Positions 18,984 to 26,516 of a stretch of 64,000 nucleotides of DNA are shown here, in pieces. Origin of the DNA: Pseudonocardia parietis (GTDB taxonomy: Bacteria > Actinomycetota > Actinomycetes > Mycobacteriales > Pseudonocardiaceae). Below the pieces are notes generated by a model. The model did no database searches, was not told the origin of the DNA, and saw nothing but the letters and a program-made list of their open reading frames with translations. The stretch lies in NCBI RefSeq assembly GCF_017876315.1, contig NZ_JAGINU010000001.1, forward strand, positions 1,116,001-1,180,000. Direction: 5' to 3'. Position 1 is the stretch's first letter; every line of letters begins with the position of its first letter. The translations under genes were made by a program, and so were the position numbers.

Positions 18984-20063
18984 ATGTCAGTCCCCACCCG
19001 TACACCGTCCGGCCCGGGTCGCCTGGGTGATCCCGCGACGACGCTCGAGACCGACCCGCGGGCCGACCCGCGGATGCTCGCCGTCCTGCGGGGGCTCGGT
19101 CTCACCGGTCACCCGGAGCCCGCACCGCTGGGTCCGGACGCGGACCGGGCGGCGTTGCTCGGTTTCGTCGACGCGGTCGAGGAGGGCTTCGAGGGCCTGT
19201 TCGCCGGCCTCGCCGCGTCCTGGACGCCGGTACCCGGCGTCACCCGCGAGCTGCTGACCCTGGAGGGCGACGGCGGCCCGATCACCCTGCACGTGCACCG
19301 CCCGGACGGTGTGGACGGTCCGCTCCCGTGTCTGTACCAGGTGCACGGCGGCGGGATGGTGATGCTCGCGGCCGAGGGGCCGCTCTACGGGCACTGGCGC
19401 GACGAGCTGGCGGCGGCGGGCGCCGTCGTCGTCGGGGTGGAGTACCGCAACGGCGGCGGGCGGCTCGGCGCGCACCCGTTCCCGGCCGGGCTGGACGACT
19501 GCGTCACCGGCCTGCGATGGGTCGCCGACCACCGCGACGAGCTCGGGGCGACGCACGTCGTGGTGACCGGTGACTCCGGCGGGGCCAACCTCGCCCTCGC
19601 GCTGGCGCTGCGTGCCCGCCGCGACGGCTGGGCCGACGCCGTCGCGGGCGTCTACGCGCAGTGCCCGTACATCCTCGGTGACTGGGCCGAGCCGCCCGCC
19701 GAGCTCGGATCGTTGGTCGAGTGCGACGGCTACTGGCTCGACCGGGCGCTGTTCCCGCTGCTCGCGGCGGTCTACGACCCGCAGGGCCGGCACGCGGGCG
19801 AGCCGACCTGCTGGCCGTTCCGGGCCGGGCCGGACGACCTGGCGGGCCTGCCGCCGCACGTCATCTCGTGCAACGAGCTGGACCCGCTCCGCGACGAGGG
19901 CCTCGCGTACCACCGGATGCTGCTGGCCGCGGGCGTCCCCTCGGTCGGGCGGATCAACCCCGGCCTGTGCCACGTCGGCGAGCTGATGTTCCGGGAGGCG
20001 ATGCCGGACGTGTACGCGGCCGCGGTCCGCGACGTCGTCGGGTTCGCCCGGTCGGTGGGGTAG
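18984..20063 (+). CDS. Alpha/beta hydrolase (hormone-sensitive-lipase type esterase)
   Basis: 359 residues, starting 3 bp after the VWA stop. The oxyanion motif is HGGGMVMLA, the nucleophile elbow GDSGGANLA, the acid in NELDPLRDEG and the catalytic His in LCHVGE. These place it in the HSL/GDSAG esterase family, which hydrolyses short acyl esters. It may be co-transcribed with the MoxR/VWA pair by spacing alone. The start (MSVPTRT) has weak upstream signals, and a long N-terminal segment of about 80 residues precedes the core, which is normal for this group. Confidence 0.88.
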   Translation: MSVPTRTPSGPGRLGDPATTLETDPRADPRMLAVLRGLGLTGHPEPAPLGPDADRAALLGFVDAVEEGFEGLFAGLAASWTPVPGVTRELLTLEGDGGPITLHVHRPDGVDGPLPCLYQVHGGGMVMLAAEGPLYGHWRDELAAAGAVVVGVEYRNGGGRLGAHPFPAGLDDCVTGLRWVADHRDELGATHVVVTGDSGGANLALALALRARRDGWADAVAGVYAQCPYILGDWAEPPAELGSLVECDGYWLDRALFPLLAAVYDPQGRHAGEPTCWPFRAGPDDLAGLPPHVISCNELDPLRDEGLAYHRMLLAAGVPSVGRINPGLCHVGELMFREAMPDVYAAAVRDVVGFARSVG

Positions 20064-20090
20064 CGGTCGCGGGTGGGGTCGCGCCGGTGG

Positions 20091-20717
20091 TCAGCGGACG
20101 TGGGCCCGGCGCTTCGAGTCGGTCGCCCGGACGATGGCCAGGCGCCCGACGACCAGCGCGACCCCGACCGCGACACCACCGACGAGCAGCAGCCACGGCC
20201 GCGACTCCAGGTCGGTGGCGAGCCGGTCGCCCGCCGCGTACCCGATCCCGACCAGGACGGCCGCGCGCACGGCGGTCGCCGGGATGATCCAGGTGAGGAA
20301 ACGCCGGTACCCGACGTTCGCCAGCCCCGCGGCGAGGTAGGCGGGGATCGCCCCGATGTCGACGAGCTTCGCACCGATGACGATCCGCGGCAGGTGGGTG
20401 TGCACCTCGCGGGTGAGGGTCTCGCGGCGGGCGTCGGTCAGTCCGAGCCGGGCCAGCACCCGGGCGACGGCCGGGCGGTCACCGTGCCGGCCGAGCGCGT
20501 AGAGCAGGGTGTCCCCGACGGCGTCGGCGACCAGCGCGGCCAGCCACACCCCCCACCACGGCAGCTGACCCGCCCCGGCCAGAGCGGCCGCGGCGACCGT
20601 GACGATCGGGCCCTCCAGGAACGCCCCGAATCCGATCACCAGGAGCGACCGGATCGGCGCAGCCGGGATCGCGGCCAGCAGTGCTGCCACGGTGTCCGAC
20701 AGTCCGATCACTCGCAT
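20091..20717 (-). CDS. DedA/VTT-family membrane protein
   Basis: 208 residues with five or so hydrophobic segments. The pattern GFGAFLEGPIVTVAAAALAGAG, then WWGVWLAALVADAVGDTLLYALGR, then PRIVIGAKLVDIGAIPAYLAAGLANVGYRRF matches the SNARE-associated/VTT domain, including the conserved Gly-Asp pair and the re-entrant loop. Bacterial members are implicated in lipid-carrier flipping and membrane homeostasis. It ends in a basic tail (RATDSKRRAHVR) expected on the cytoplasmic side. The gene is convergent with the esterase. Confidence 0.82.
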   Translation of the reverse strand: MRVIGLSDTVAALLAAIPAAPIRSLLVIGFGAFLEGPIVTVAAAALAGAGQLPWWGVWLAALVADAVGDTLLYALGRHGDRPAVARVLARLGLTDARRETLTREVHTHLPRIVIGAKLVDIGAIPAYLAAGLANVGYRRFLTWIIPATAVRAAVLVGIGYAAGDRLATDLESRPWLLLVGGVAVGVALVVGRLAIVRATDSKRRAHVR

Positions 20718-20870
20718 CTCCGATCAGGTGCTTCCCTGAAATGGTGCCCTGTGCGTCGGTGCCTCGGGACGGCACCCCCGTCCGAAGTGTCCTGCTACGG
20801 CAACGATGTCGCCGTCACCTCCTGTGACGTTTCACGGCGCCGGGCCCGGTGATCCGGGCATGCTGGAGGC

Positions 20871-21011
20871 GTGATCTGGCTCCAGCTGCTCGTCGCGGCA
20901 CTCGTCCTCGCCGGTGGCGTCGCCCTGCTGGCCGTCGGCGCGCTCGTCACCGGAGGGCTCGTCGCCCTGCTCGGCGGGGTGTGGGTCGGGGCGTGCGTGC
21001 GGCGGCTGTGA
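20871..21011 (+). CDS. Possible 46-aa single-pass membrane peptide
   Basis: GTG start, product MIWLQLLVAALVLAGGVALL then a second hydrophobic run ending GACVRRL. Essentially the whole peptide is membrane-like with a positive C-terminus. TGGAGG lies upstream but only 1 base from the GTG, so initiation is doubtful. It sits between the VTT gene and a MarR gene and stops 21 bp before the MarR stop. It may be a real small membrane protein or chance. Confidence 0.35.
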   Translation: MIWLQLLVAALVLAGGVALLAVGALVTGGLVALLGGVWVGACVRRL

Positions 21012-21032
21012 CGACCTCGGTGTGACGCCCGG

Positions 21033-21485
21033 TCAAGGGCGGTCGATCCGGGAGAGGACGGCGCCGGAGATCCGCGCGAGCGCGCTGACGTCCTCGTCGG
21101 ACAGGGCGTCGAAGACCAGCTCCCGCACGGTATCGACGTGCCCCGGGGCGGCGGCCTCGATGGCGGCCCGGCCCTGTCCGGTGAGGACGACGACGTTGCC
21201 GCGGCCGTCGTCGTCGCACTCCTCGCGGGTGATCAGCCCGCGCTTCTGCATGCGGGACAGGTGGTGCGACAGACGGCTCTTCTCCCACTCCAGCCACGTC
21301 GCCAGCTCCAGCACCCGGCAGCGCTCGTCCGGCCGGTCGGTCAGCGCGACGAGCACGTCGAAGTCGGCGATCGAGAGCCCCGACTCGGCCTGCAGCCGCC
21401 GGTGCAACTCCGCCTGAAGCCGGGCCTGCATCCGTAGATAGCTCCGCCAGGCCGTCTGTTCCCGTTCGTTCAGCCACTGTGTCAC
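21033..21485 (-). CDS. MarR-family regulator of the adjacent flavin operon
   Basis: 150 residues. The winged-helix segments are ELATWLEWEKSRLSHHLSRMQKRGL (recognition) and DGRGNVVVLTGQGR (wing). The N-terminus WLNEREQTAWRSYLRMQARL is the dimerisation helix of the YxxxL subgroup. It is divergent from the flavin monooxygenase operon, and the shared 100-bp promoter holds two identical palindromic decamers at 21509 and 21542, so autoregulation and repression of the operon are likely. The ligand is unknown. Confidence 0.9.
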   Translation of the reverse strand: MTQWLNEREQTAWRSYLRMQARLQAELHRRLQAESGLSIADFDVLVALTDRPDERCRVLELATWLEWEKSRLSHHLSRMQKRGLITREECDDDGRGNVVVLTGQGRAAIEAAAPGHVDTVRELVFDALSDEDVSALARISGAVLSRIDRP

Positions 21486-21508
21486 GGGCCCCAGCGTACC
21501 GGAATAGT

Positions 21509-21551
21509 TGACGCATCACCTATGTTGGGACAGAATGTAGATGACGCATCA
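21509..21551. promoter_or_regulatory. Twin TGA-N4-TCA operators, candidate MarR sites
   Basis: TGACGCATCA occurs at 21509-21518 and again at 21542-21551. Each is a TGA/TCA palindrome and the two are 33 bp apart, about three helical turns, so two dimers would bind the same DNA face. The second is 35 bp before the monooxygenase ATG. Confidence 0.65.
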
Positions 21552-21585
21552 ACAAGTAGATGGGTCACGGCGAGCGGAGGTAGTC

Positions 21586-22680
21586 ATGCAGTTCGGAGTC
21601 TTCTCGGTCAGCGACATCACGCCCGACCCGACGACCGGCCGCACGCCCAGCGAGGCGCAGCGGATCTCCGACGTCGTCACGATCGCCAGGCACGCGGAGT
21701 CGGTGGGCCTCGATGTCTTCGCCCTCGGCGAGCACCACAACCCGCCGTTCTTCTCGTCCTCCCCGACGACGACGCTCGGCTACATCGCCGGCCGCACCGA
21801 CACCCTGCAGCTCTCCACCGCGACCACGTTGATCACGACCAACGACCCGGTCAAGATCGCCGAGGACTACGCGATGCTGCAGCACCTCGCCGACGGCCGC
21901 GTCGACCTGATGCTCGGCCGCGGTAACACCGGCCCGGTCTACCCGTGGTTCGGCAAGGACATCCGCGACGGGCTGAACCTCGCAGTCGAGAACTACGCGC
22001 TGCTGCGCACGCTGTGGGACACCGAGGTCGTCGACTGGGAGGGGAAGTTCCGTACCCCGCTGCAGGGCTTCACCTCGACCCCGCGCCCGCTCGACGGCGT
22101 CGCGCCGTTCGTCTGGCACGGGTCGATCCGCAGCCCGGAGATCGCCGAGCAGGCCGCCTACTACGGCGACGGCTTCTTCCACAACCACATCTTCTGGCCG
22201 GCGACGCACACCAAGCGGATGGTCGAGTTCTACCGCAAGCGCTGGGAGCACCACGGCCACGGACCGGCCGAGCGGGCGATCGTCGGCCTCGGCGGGCAGG
22301 TGTTCATGCGGCGTAACTCGCAGGACGCGGTGAACGAGTTCCGGCCGTACTTCGACAACGCCCCGGTCTACGGGCACGGGCCCTCGCTGGAGGACTTCAC
22401 CCGGGAGACGCCGCTGACCGTCGGCAGCCCGCAGCAGGTCATCGAGCGGACCCTCGGGTTCCGTGAGTACGTCGGTGACTACCAGCGGCAGCTGTTCCTG
22501 GTCGACCACGCGGGCCTGCCGCTGAAGACGGTGCTGGAGCAGCTGGACATCCTCGGCGAGGAGGTCGTGCCGGTGTTGCGCAAGGAGTTCGCCGCGCTGC
22601 GCCCGGCCGGTGTGCCGGACGCCCCGACCCACGCCTCGCTCGTCGCGGCCCGTACCGACAAGGAGAGGACGGCTGCCTGA
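21586..22680 (+). CDS. LLM-class flavin-dependent monooxygenase
   Basis: 364 residues from an ATG with GGAGG five bases away. The luciferase-like TIM barrel is marked by MQFGVFSVSDI, FALGEHHNPPFFSSSPTT, the long LSTATTLITTNDPVKIAEDYAMLQHLADGRVDLMLGRGN and WHGSIRSPEIAEQAAYYGDGFF. Enzymes of this class use reduced FMN or F420 to oxidise a substrate with O2 or to transfer hydride. An FMN reductase starts at its stop codon (TGATG), so an FMN-dependent two-component monooxygenase is the best reading. Substrate unknown. Confidence 0.92.
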   Translation: MQFGVFSVSDITPDPTTGRTPSEAQRISDVVTIARHAESVGLDVFALGEHHNPPFFSSSPTTTLGYIAGRTDTLQLSTATTLITTNDPVKIAEDYAMLQHLADGRVDLMLGRGNTGPVYPWFGKDIRDGLNLAVENYALLRTLWDTEVVDWEGKFRTPLQGFTSTPRPLDGVAPFVWHGSIRSPEIAEQAAYYGDGFFHNHIFWPATHTKRMVEFYRKRWEHHGHGPAERAIVGLGGQVFMRRNSQDAVNEFRPYFDNAPVYGHGPSLEDFTRETPLTVGSPQQVIERTLGFREYVGDYQRQLFLVDHAGLPLKTVLEQLDILGEEVVPVLRKEFAALRPAGVPDAPTHASLVAARTDKERTAA

Positions 22681-23288
22681 TGCCCCGCAGGATCGTCGTG
22701 ATCAGCGCAGGTCTGTCGACGCCGTCGTCGACCCGGCTGCTCGCCGACCGGCTGGCGACCGCCACCACCGACGCCCTGGTGCGCCAGGGTGAGCAGAGCA
22801 CAGTGGAGGTGGTGGAATTGCGTGAGCACGCCCGCGACCTCGCCGACCACCTGGTCGCCGGCTTCCCGAACGCCGCGCTGCGGCCGGTGCTGGAGTCGGT
22901 GGAGCAGGCCGACGCGGTGATCGCCGTGACGCCGATCTTCTCGGCGTCCTACAGCGGGCTGTTCAAGACGTTCGCCGACGTCCTGGACCGCGAGGCGGTG
23001 ACCGGCACCCCGGTGCTGGTCGCCGCCACCGGCGGCACGGCGCGGCACTCGCTGGCGCTGGAGCACGCGATGCGCCCGCTGTTCGCCTACCTGCGCGCCG
23101 CCGTCGTCCCGACGGCGGTGTTCGCCGCCCCGGAGGACTGGGGAGCCTCCGACACGACCACCTCGCTGGAGGACCGGGTCGAGCGCGCGGCCGGCGAGCT
23201 GGCCGCCGCGGTCGCCGCGCGCCCGCTCCGGGCCCGCACCGACGAGTTCGACGACGTACCCGATTTCACCGCACTGCTGAAGGGATGA
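22680..23288 (+). CDS. NAD(P)H-dependent FMN reductase (CE1759 type)
   Basis: 202 residues, translationally coupled to the monooxygenase. Flavodoxin-like fold: IVVISAGLSTPSSTRLLADRL for the phosphate loop, VIAVTPIFSASYSGLFKTFADVLD for the isoalloxazine loop, and ATGGTARHSLALEHAMRPLFAYLRA as the conserved later motif. It should supply FMNH2 to the upstream luciferase-like enzyme. Same arrangement is common in actinobacterial sulfonate or unknown-substrate monooxygenase operons. Confidence 0.92.
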   Translation: MPRRIVVISAGLSTPSSTRLLADRLATATTDALVRQGEQSTVEVVELREHARDLADHLVAGFPNAALRPVLESVEQADAVIAVTPIFSASYSGLFKTFADVLDREAVTGTPVLVAATGGTARHSLALEHAMRPLFAYLRAAVVPTAVFAAPEDWGASDTTTSLEDRVERAAGELAAAVAARPLRARTDEFDDVPDFTALLKG

Positions 23289-23294
23289 TGGACG

Positions 23295-23801
23295 ATGACC
23301 GACACCACCGCACCTGACACCACCGCACTCGACACCGAGCGCGACCGCATCCGCGAGACGCACCTCAAGCCGATGGGCGAGCGGTCCGCGTCGACCGCCC
23401 GCGGCCTGCACCACACGGCGCTCGTGGCGAGCGATGTCGAGCGGACCGTGCGCTTCTACCAGGACGTCCTCGGCTTCCCGCTCACCGAGCTGATCGAGAA
23501 CCGGGACTACCCGGGGTCGTCGCACTTCTTCTTCGACATCGGGAACGGGAACCTGCTCGCCTTCTTCGACTTCCCGGGCCTCGACGTGGGCCCGTACGCC
23601 GAGGTGCTCGGCGGGCTGCACCACATGGCGATCAGCGTCGAGCAGACGAAGTGGGACGAGCTCGTGGCCCGGCTGACCGAGGCCGGCGTCGAGCACGAGG
23701 TGCACTCGGGCGTCTCGGTGTACTTCCGCGACCCGGACGGCGCGCGGATCGAGCTGATCGCCGACCCGCTGGGGGAGATGTACGGCAGCAAGGTCCTGTG
23801 A
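23295..23801 (+). CDS. VOC-family (glyoxalase/extradiol dioxygenase-like) protein
   Basis: 168 residues, 6 bp after the reductase stop. After a 35-residue polar N-terminus come two babbabbb halves: GLHHTALVASDVERTVRFYQ and LHHMAISVEQTKWDEL, with His from each and Glu in DGARIELIAD as likely metal ligands. Such proteins are dioxygenases, isomerases or glyoxalases. As the third gene of the monooxygenase operon it probably acts on the oxidised product, for example ring cleavage or isomerisation. Confidence 0.9.
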   Translation: MTDTTAPDTTALDTERDRIRETHLKPMGERSASTARGLHHTALVASDVERTVRFYQDVLGFPLTELIENRDYPGSSHFFFDIGNGNLLAFFDFPGLDVGPYAEVLGGLHHMAISVEQTKWDELVARLTEAGVEHEVHSGVSVYFRDPDGARIELIADPLGEMYGSKVL

Positions 23802-23807
23802 CCCGCG

Positions 23808-23882
23808 TCGGTCCCGCAGGCTTCGGTCCCGCAGGCTTCAGTCCCGGAGGCGTCGGTCCCGGAGGCGTCAGTCCCGCAGGCT
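23808..23882 (-). repeat. Five tandem 15-bp units derived from a gene's last codons and stop
   Basis: Five contiguous copies of tcggtcccgcaggct or close variants, at 23808, 23823, 23838, 23853 and 23868. The last copy is the 3' end of the minus-strand gene that stops at 23868 (it encodes SLRD-stop). The four outer copies lie beyond the stop and look like duplications of it; variants alternate between TGA and CGA at the stop position. Confidence 0.85.
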
Positions 23883-24461
23883 GACGTGCACGTGGTCGTA
23901 GTGCCCACCGGTCGCGTCCTCGGGGTCGTAGACACCGCCGCCGTTGTAGGGCCGCCCCCAGCCCTCGCGGCCCTCGCCGGAGTCGCCGGTGCCGCGGTAC
24001 CAGATTCGGCCCTGCCAGATCACGTACCGCACCCGGAGCTCGGCGGCGTTGTCCCGGGCCCAGTTCGCGACCGCCCAGCCGTCGTCCAGGTCCTGGTCGG
24101 CCGGGAACTCGCCGTATCCGGCCGGGAAGAAGTCGCAGGCCCGGCCGGTCGGGTGGTCGCTCGACGGGTTCCAGGCGTGCTCGGACCAGCAGGTGACCGC
24201 GCGGATCGCGCCGTCCGGGCCGGGGTCACCGAACCGGGCCGTCGCCCCGTCGAGCAGACGCGCCGCCGACGGGGTGAGGCAGCCCTCCGGCGCGGCCGTG
24301 GTCGGGTCCGGCTCCTCGCACAGCTCGGGCGGCGGCGGATCGACGATCTCCCACAGGTCCTCGGAGGTGAAGCCGCGGCTGCCGGCGAACCACACCAACG
24401 CACCGCCCAGCAGCGCGAGCACGAGCAACACGCCCAGCAGCGGGGCGATACGGGTCTTCAC
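23868..24461 (-). CDS. Secreted or membrane-anchored M15-like (D-Ala-D-Ala carboxypeptidase-fold) protein
   Basis: 197 residues. An N-terminal helix (IAPLLGVLLVLALLGGALVWFAG, residues 5-27) is a signal anchor. The exported part has SDHPTGRACDFFPAG (His and Asp zinc ligands) and a terminal GGHYDHVHVSLRD (the distal His), the arrangement of M15-like peptidoglycan peptidases; many actinobacterial homologues are annotated only as hypothetical. The linker EIVDPPPPELCEEPDPTTAAPEGCL has two Cys that could form a disulfide. Likely a cell-wall enzyme. Its last 15 bp are tandemly duplicated downstream. Confidence 0.78.
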   Translation of the reverse strand: MKTRIAPLLGVLLVLALLGGALVWFAGSRGFTSEDLWEIVDPPPPELCEEPDPTTAAPEGCLTPSAARLLDGATARFGDPGPDGAIRAVTCWSEHAWNPSSDHPTGRACDFFPAGYGEFPADQDLDDGWAVANWARDNAAELRVRYVIWQGRIWYRGTGDSGEGREGWGRPYNGGGVYDPEDATGGHYDHVHVSLRD

Positions 24462-24510
24462 CGGTAGGGACGTCCTGTTCGTCGGGAGACCTCCAGGTTA
24501 CGGAGATCGG

Positions 24511-24550
24511 CCCGCGCCGCGCTCAGCCCGCCCGCGCCGCGCTCAGCCCG
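24511..24550 (-). repeat. Perfect 20-bp tandem duplication spanning a stop codon
   Basis: cccgcgccgcgctcagcccg occurs twice in direct succession (24511-24530 and 24531-24550). The second copy contains the stop (TCA at 24543) and last codons of the minus-strand gene ending there; the first copy duplicates the stop just outside the gene. Confidence 0.85.
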
Positions 24551-25199
24551 CCAGTGCCGCGACGGCCGCGTCCCGGCCCGTCCCGGTGAGCCCGGTCAGA
24601 CCGGCCGGCCTACCGGTCACGGCGAGCAGCAGGTCCGCGGCCGGGCCACGCAGCTCCAGCGGACCGTCACCGGCCGTCCAGTCCAGGTCGGTCGCGACGA
24701 ACCGGACCGTCCGCAGGCGCCGTCGCACGCCGTAGAGGGGGCTGCGCCAGGCGAAGGTCAGCGCCGGGGCGAGCAGCCGGATCGGGACCGGATGGGTGCG
24801 ACCGAGCGGCCGCAGCGCGTCCTGTCCGTGGACGAGCAGATCGACGTAGGGGTCCCAGCGGCCGCTCAGCGGCAGCCGGTAGGTCGAGGTCGCGCTCTCG
24901 CGCAGCTGCTCGACCAGCTCGGACGGGGTGTAGCGGGCGGCCCGGGCCCGGGTACGGACGTCCTCACCGCCGTCCGGCCCGCCGTGCCGGATCGCCGAGG
25001 CGATCCAGGCCCAGGTGTGCGGGAACCCGGACTGCGACACGTGCGCGACGACCTCGTGCACGGTCCAGCCCGCGCACAGTGACGAGGTGCGCCACTCGGC
25101 GCCGGTCAGGTGCGTCAGGTCGTCGGCGAGGGCGATCCGCTCCTCGGCGATCGCCGACCGCAGCTCGTCGTGGGGGACGGCGTAAGGATCGATGCTCAT
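24543..25199 (-). CDS. Maleylpyruvate-isomerase-family (DinB-like, mycothiol-dependent type) protein
   Basis: 218 residues. SSLCAGWTVHEVVAHVSQSG is the N-terminal signature of the actinobacterial TIGR03083/MDMPI family, with the metal-binding His of the four-helix bundle; DPYVDLLVHGQDALRPLGR supplies the later His. The C-terminal beta region (DLDWTAGDGPLELRGPAADLLLAVTGR) also fits. Characterised relatives use mycothiol to isomerise maleylpyruvate, but most members have unknown thiol-transfer roles. It is transcribed alone. Confidence 0.85.
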   Translation of the reverse strand: MSIDPYAVPHDELRSAIAEERIALADDLTHLTGAEWRTSSLCAGWTVHEVVAHVSQSGFPHTWAWIASAIRHGGPDGGEDVRTRARAARYTPSELVEQLRESATSTYRLPLSGRWDPYVDLLVHGQDALRPLGRTHPVPIRLLAPALTFAWRSPLYGVRRRLRTVRFVATDLDWTAGDGPLELRGPAADLLLAVTGRPAGLTGLTGTGRDAAVAALAG

Positions 25200-25252
25200 G
25201 TCGCTGTCGACCGCCGGCGCGCCGGGAACTCATCTGTGCGGGCGCCCTGCGC

Positions 25253-26374
25253 TCAGCCGCCGAACACGGGCCCGCCACCGAACAGCGGTGAGGTGCCCAG
25301 CGCCTCGCGCAGCTCCAGCCACGCGACGACCCCGTAGACCACCCCCGCCAGGAAGACCAGGCAGGACAGCGACACCAGCACGTAGGTGATCACCCGCAGG
25401 ACGGTGACCGCGGTCGGGTCCTTCGCCACGGTCGCCACAGGAGCGGCGGTCGCCACCCGAGCGGCGGCGTACCGCTGCCTGTCGTCGCCCGGAACCGGCG
25501 CCGGGTGAGTCGCCGCGCTCTCGGCGGTACCACCGCCCGCCCCGGACGGCGTCGGTGCCCGGTCGCCGAACCGGGCCGCAGCGGCCTCGGCGACCGTCGC
25601 GGGGCGTCGGCTCTCCTCCGCGGCGCCGCGCGGTGCCGGCACGGCGGCCGACGCCGGGGGTGTCGCGACCTCGCTGGGGCCCTCCTGTCCGGACTGTTCG
25701 GACTGTTCGGACACGGCCGTCGTGCTGCGCGACTCCCGCACGGTCGCGGTCCCGCGGTCCGGGGTGTCCGTGCCGGACCGGGCCGGCGGAGCCGCTGGGG
25801 GCTCAGGAGCTGCCGGAGCTGCCGGGGACGCCAGGGGCGCCGGGGGCGCAGGGGATGCGGGGGACGCGGGGTAGGCCGGCCCGCCGTCGATCGCGGTGCC
25901 ACCGCGGGAACCCGGGTCGCCGTACTCGCCGTAGGCCGGCCGGGCCGGGGCGCCGGTACCAGTGCCGCTGTAGGCGCCGGTACCGGTGCCGGTGCCGGTG
26001 CCTCTGCCGGTGCCGGAGCCGCTGTCAGTGCCGGTGCCGGTGCCGGAGCCGCTACCAGTGCCGGTGTCAGTGCCGGTGCCGGAATCAGCGCCGGTGTCGG
26101 TGCCGGACCCGCCGTAGCCGCCCGGGGCGTCGATCACCGGCTGCGGGCCGGTGCCGCTGTAGAGGTCCTCGTACCCGCCCCGGGACGACGGCACCGGGCG
26201 CTCCACCGGCCGCGAGGACCGCAGGTCCGGGTAGTCGCCGCTGCCCTGGTAGGAGTTCTCCGGGAAGGCGTCGTCCGCCCGGCCGTGCCGCGGCCGCGGG
26301 GACGGGTGCGCCCCGGCGGAGCCGTCGCCACCGCGCGGTGCGGGGCTGGGCCGGGACTGTTGCGGGCCGGTCAT
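25253..26374 (-). CDS. Low-complexity protein with C-terminal transmembrane helix
   Basis: 373 residues from the ATG at 26374, chosen because GGAGG lies seven bases upstream. Residues 1-300 are disordered: Pro/Ser-rich, with a GTDTGTGSGSGTGTG-type repeat block and a PASPASPAPPAPLASP block. Only the last ~45 residues are ordered: VLRVITYVLVSLSCLVFLAGVVYGVVAWLELRE, one membrane helix, then a Gly/Phe tail. There are no recognisable catalytic motifs. Similar Pro-rich tail-anchored proteins are common in actinobacteria. Function not known. Confidence 0.75.
   Translation of the reverse strand: MTGPQQSRPSPAPRGGDGSAGAHPSPRPRHGRADDAFPENSYQGSGDYPDLRSSRPVERPVPSSRGGYEDLYSGTGPQPVIDAPGGYGGSGTDTGADSGTGTDTGTGSGSGTGTGTDSGSGTGRGTGTGTGTGAYSGTGTGAPARPAYGEYGDPGSRGGTAIDGGPAYPASPASPAPPAPLASPAAPAAPEPPAAPPARSGTDTPDRGTATVRESRSTTAVSEQSEQSGQEGPSEVATPPASAAVPAPRGAAEESRRPATVAEAAAARFGDRAPTPSGAGGGTAESAATHPAPVPGDDRQRYAAARVATAAPVATVAKDPTAVTVLRVITYVLVSLSCLVFLAGVVYGVVAWLELREALGTSPLFGGGPVFGG
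25965..26105 (-). repeat. Gly-Thr/Ser coding repeat tract
   Basis: Dense 6-bp units related to ccggtg(c/t)cgg give alternating GTG, GSG and GTD residues on the minus strand. It lies wholly in the disordered part of the membrane protein and keeps frame. Confidence 0.75.
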
Positions 26375-26495
26375 GTGCGGACCTCCGGGCTCGGTGCTGC
26401 GGTGTCGCGGGGTGCGCTGACATCCACGGTGCTGTGTCACCCATACCGCCGCCCGTACCTGCAGCGTTAGCCCCTCGGCCCCAGAGTCACCTGGT

Positions 26496-26516
26496 CCGGT
26501 GAGGTGAACTCACCGG
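26496..26516 (-). terminator. Hairpin at the end of the epimerase gene
   Basis: CCGGTGAG (26496-26503) and CTCACCGG (26509-26516) form a perfect 8-bp stem with a 5-base loop. It straddles the epimerase stop codon at 26510. No T-tract follows, as is usual in high-GC actinobacteria. Confidence 0.45.
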
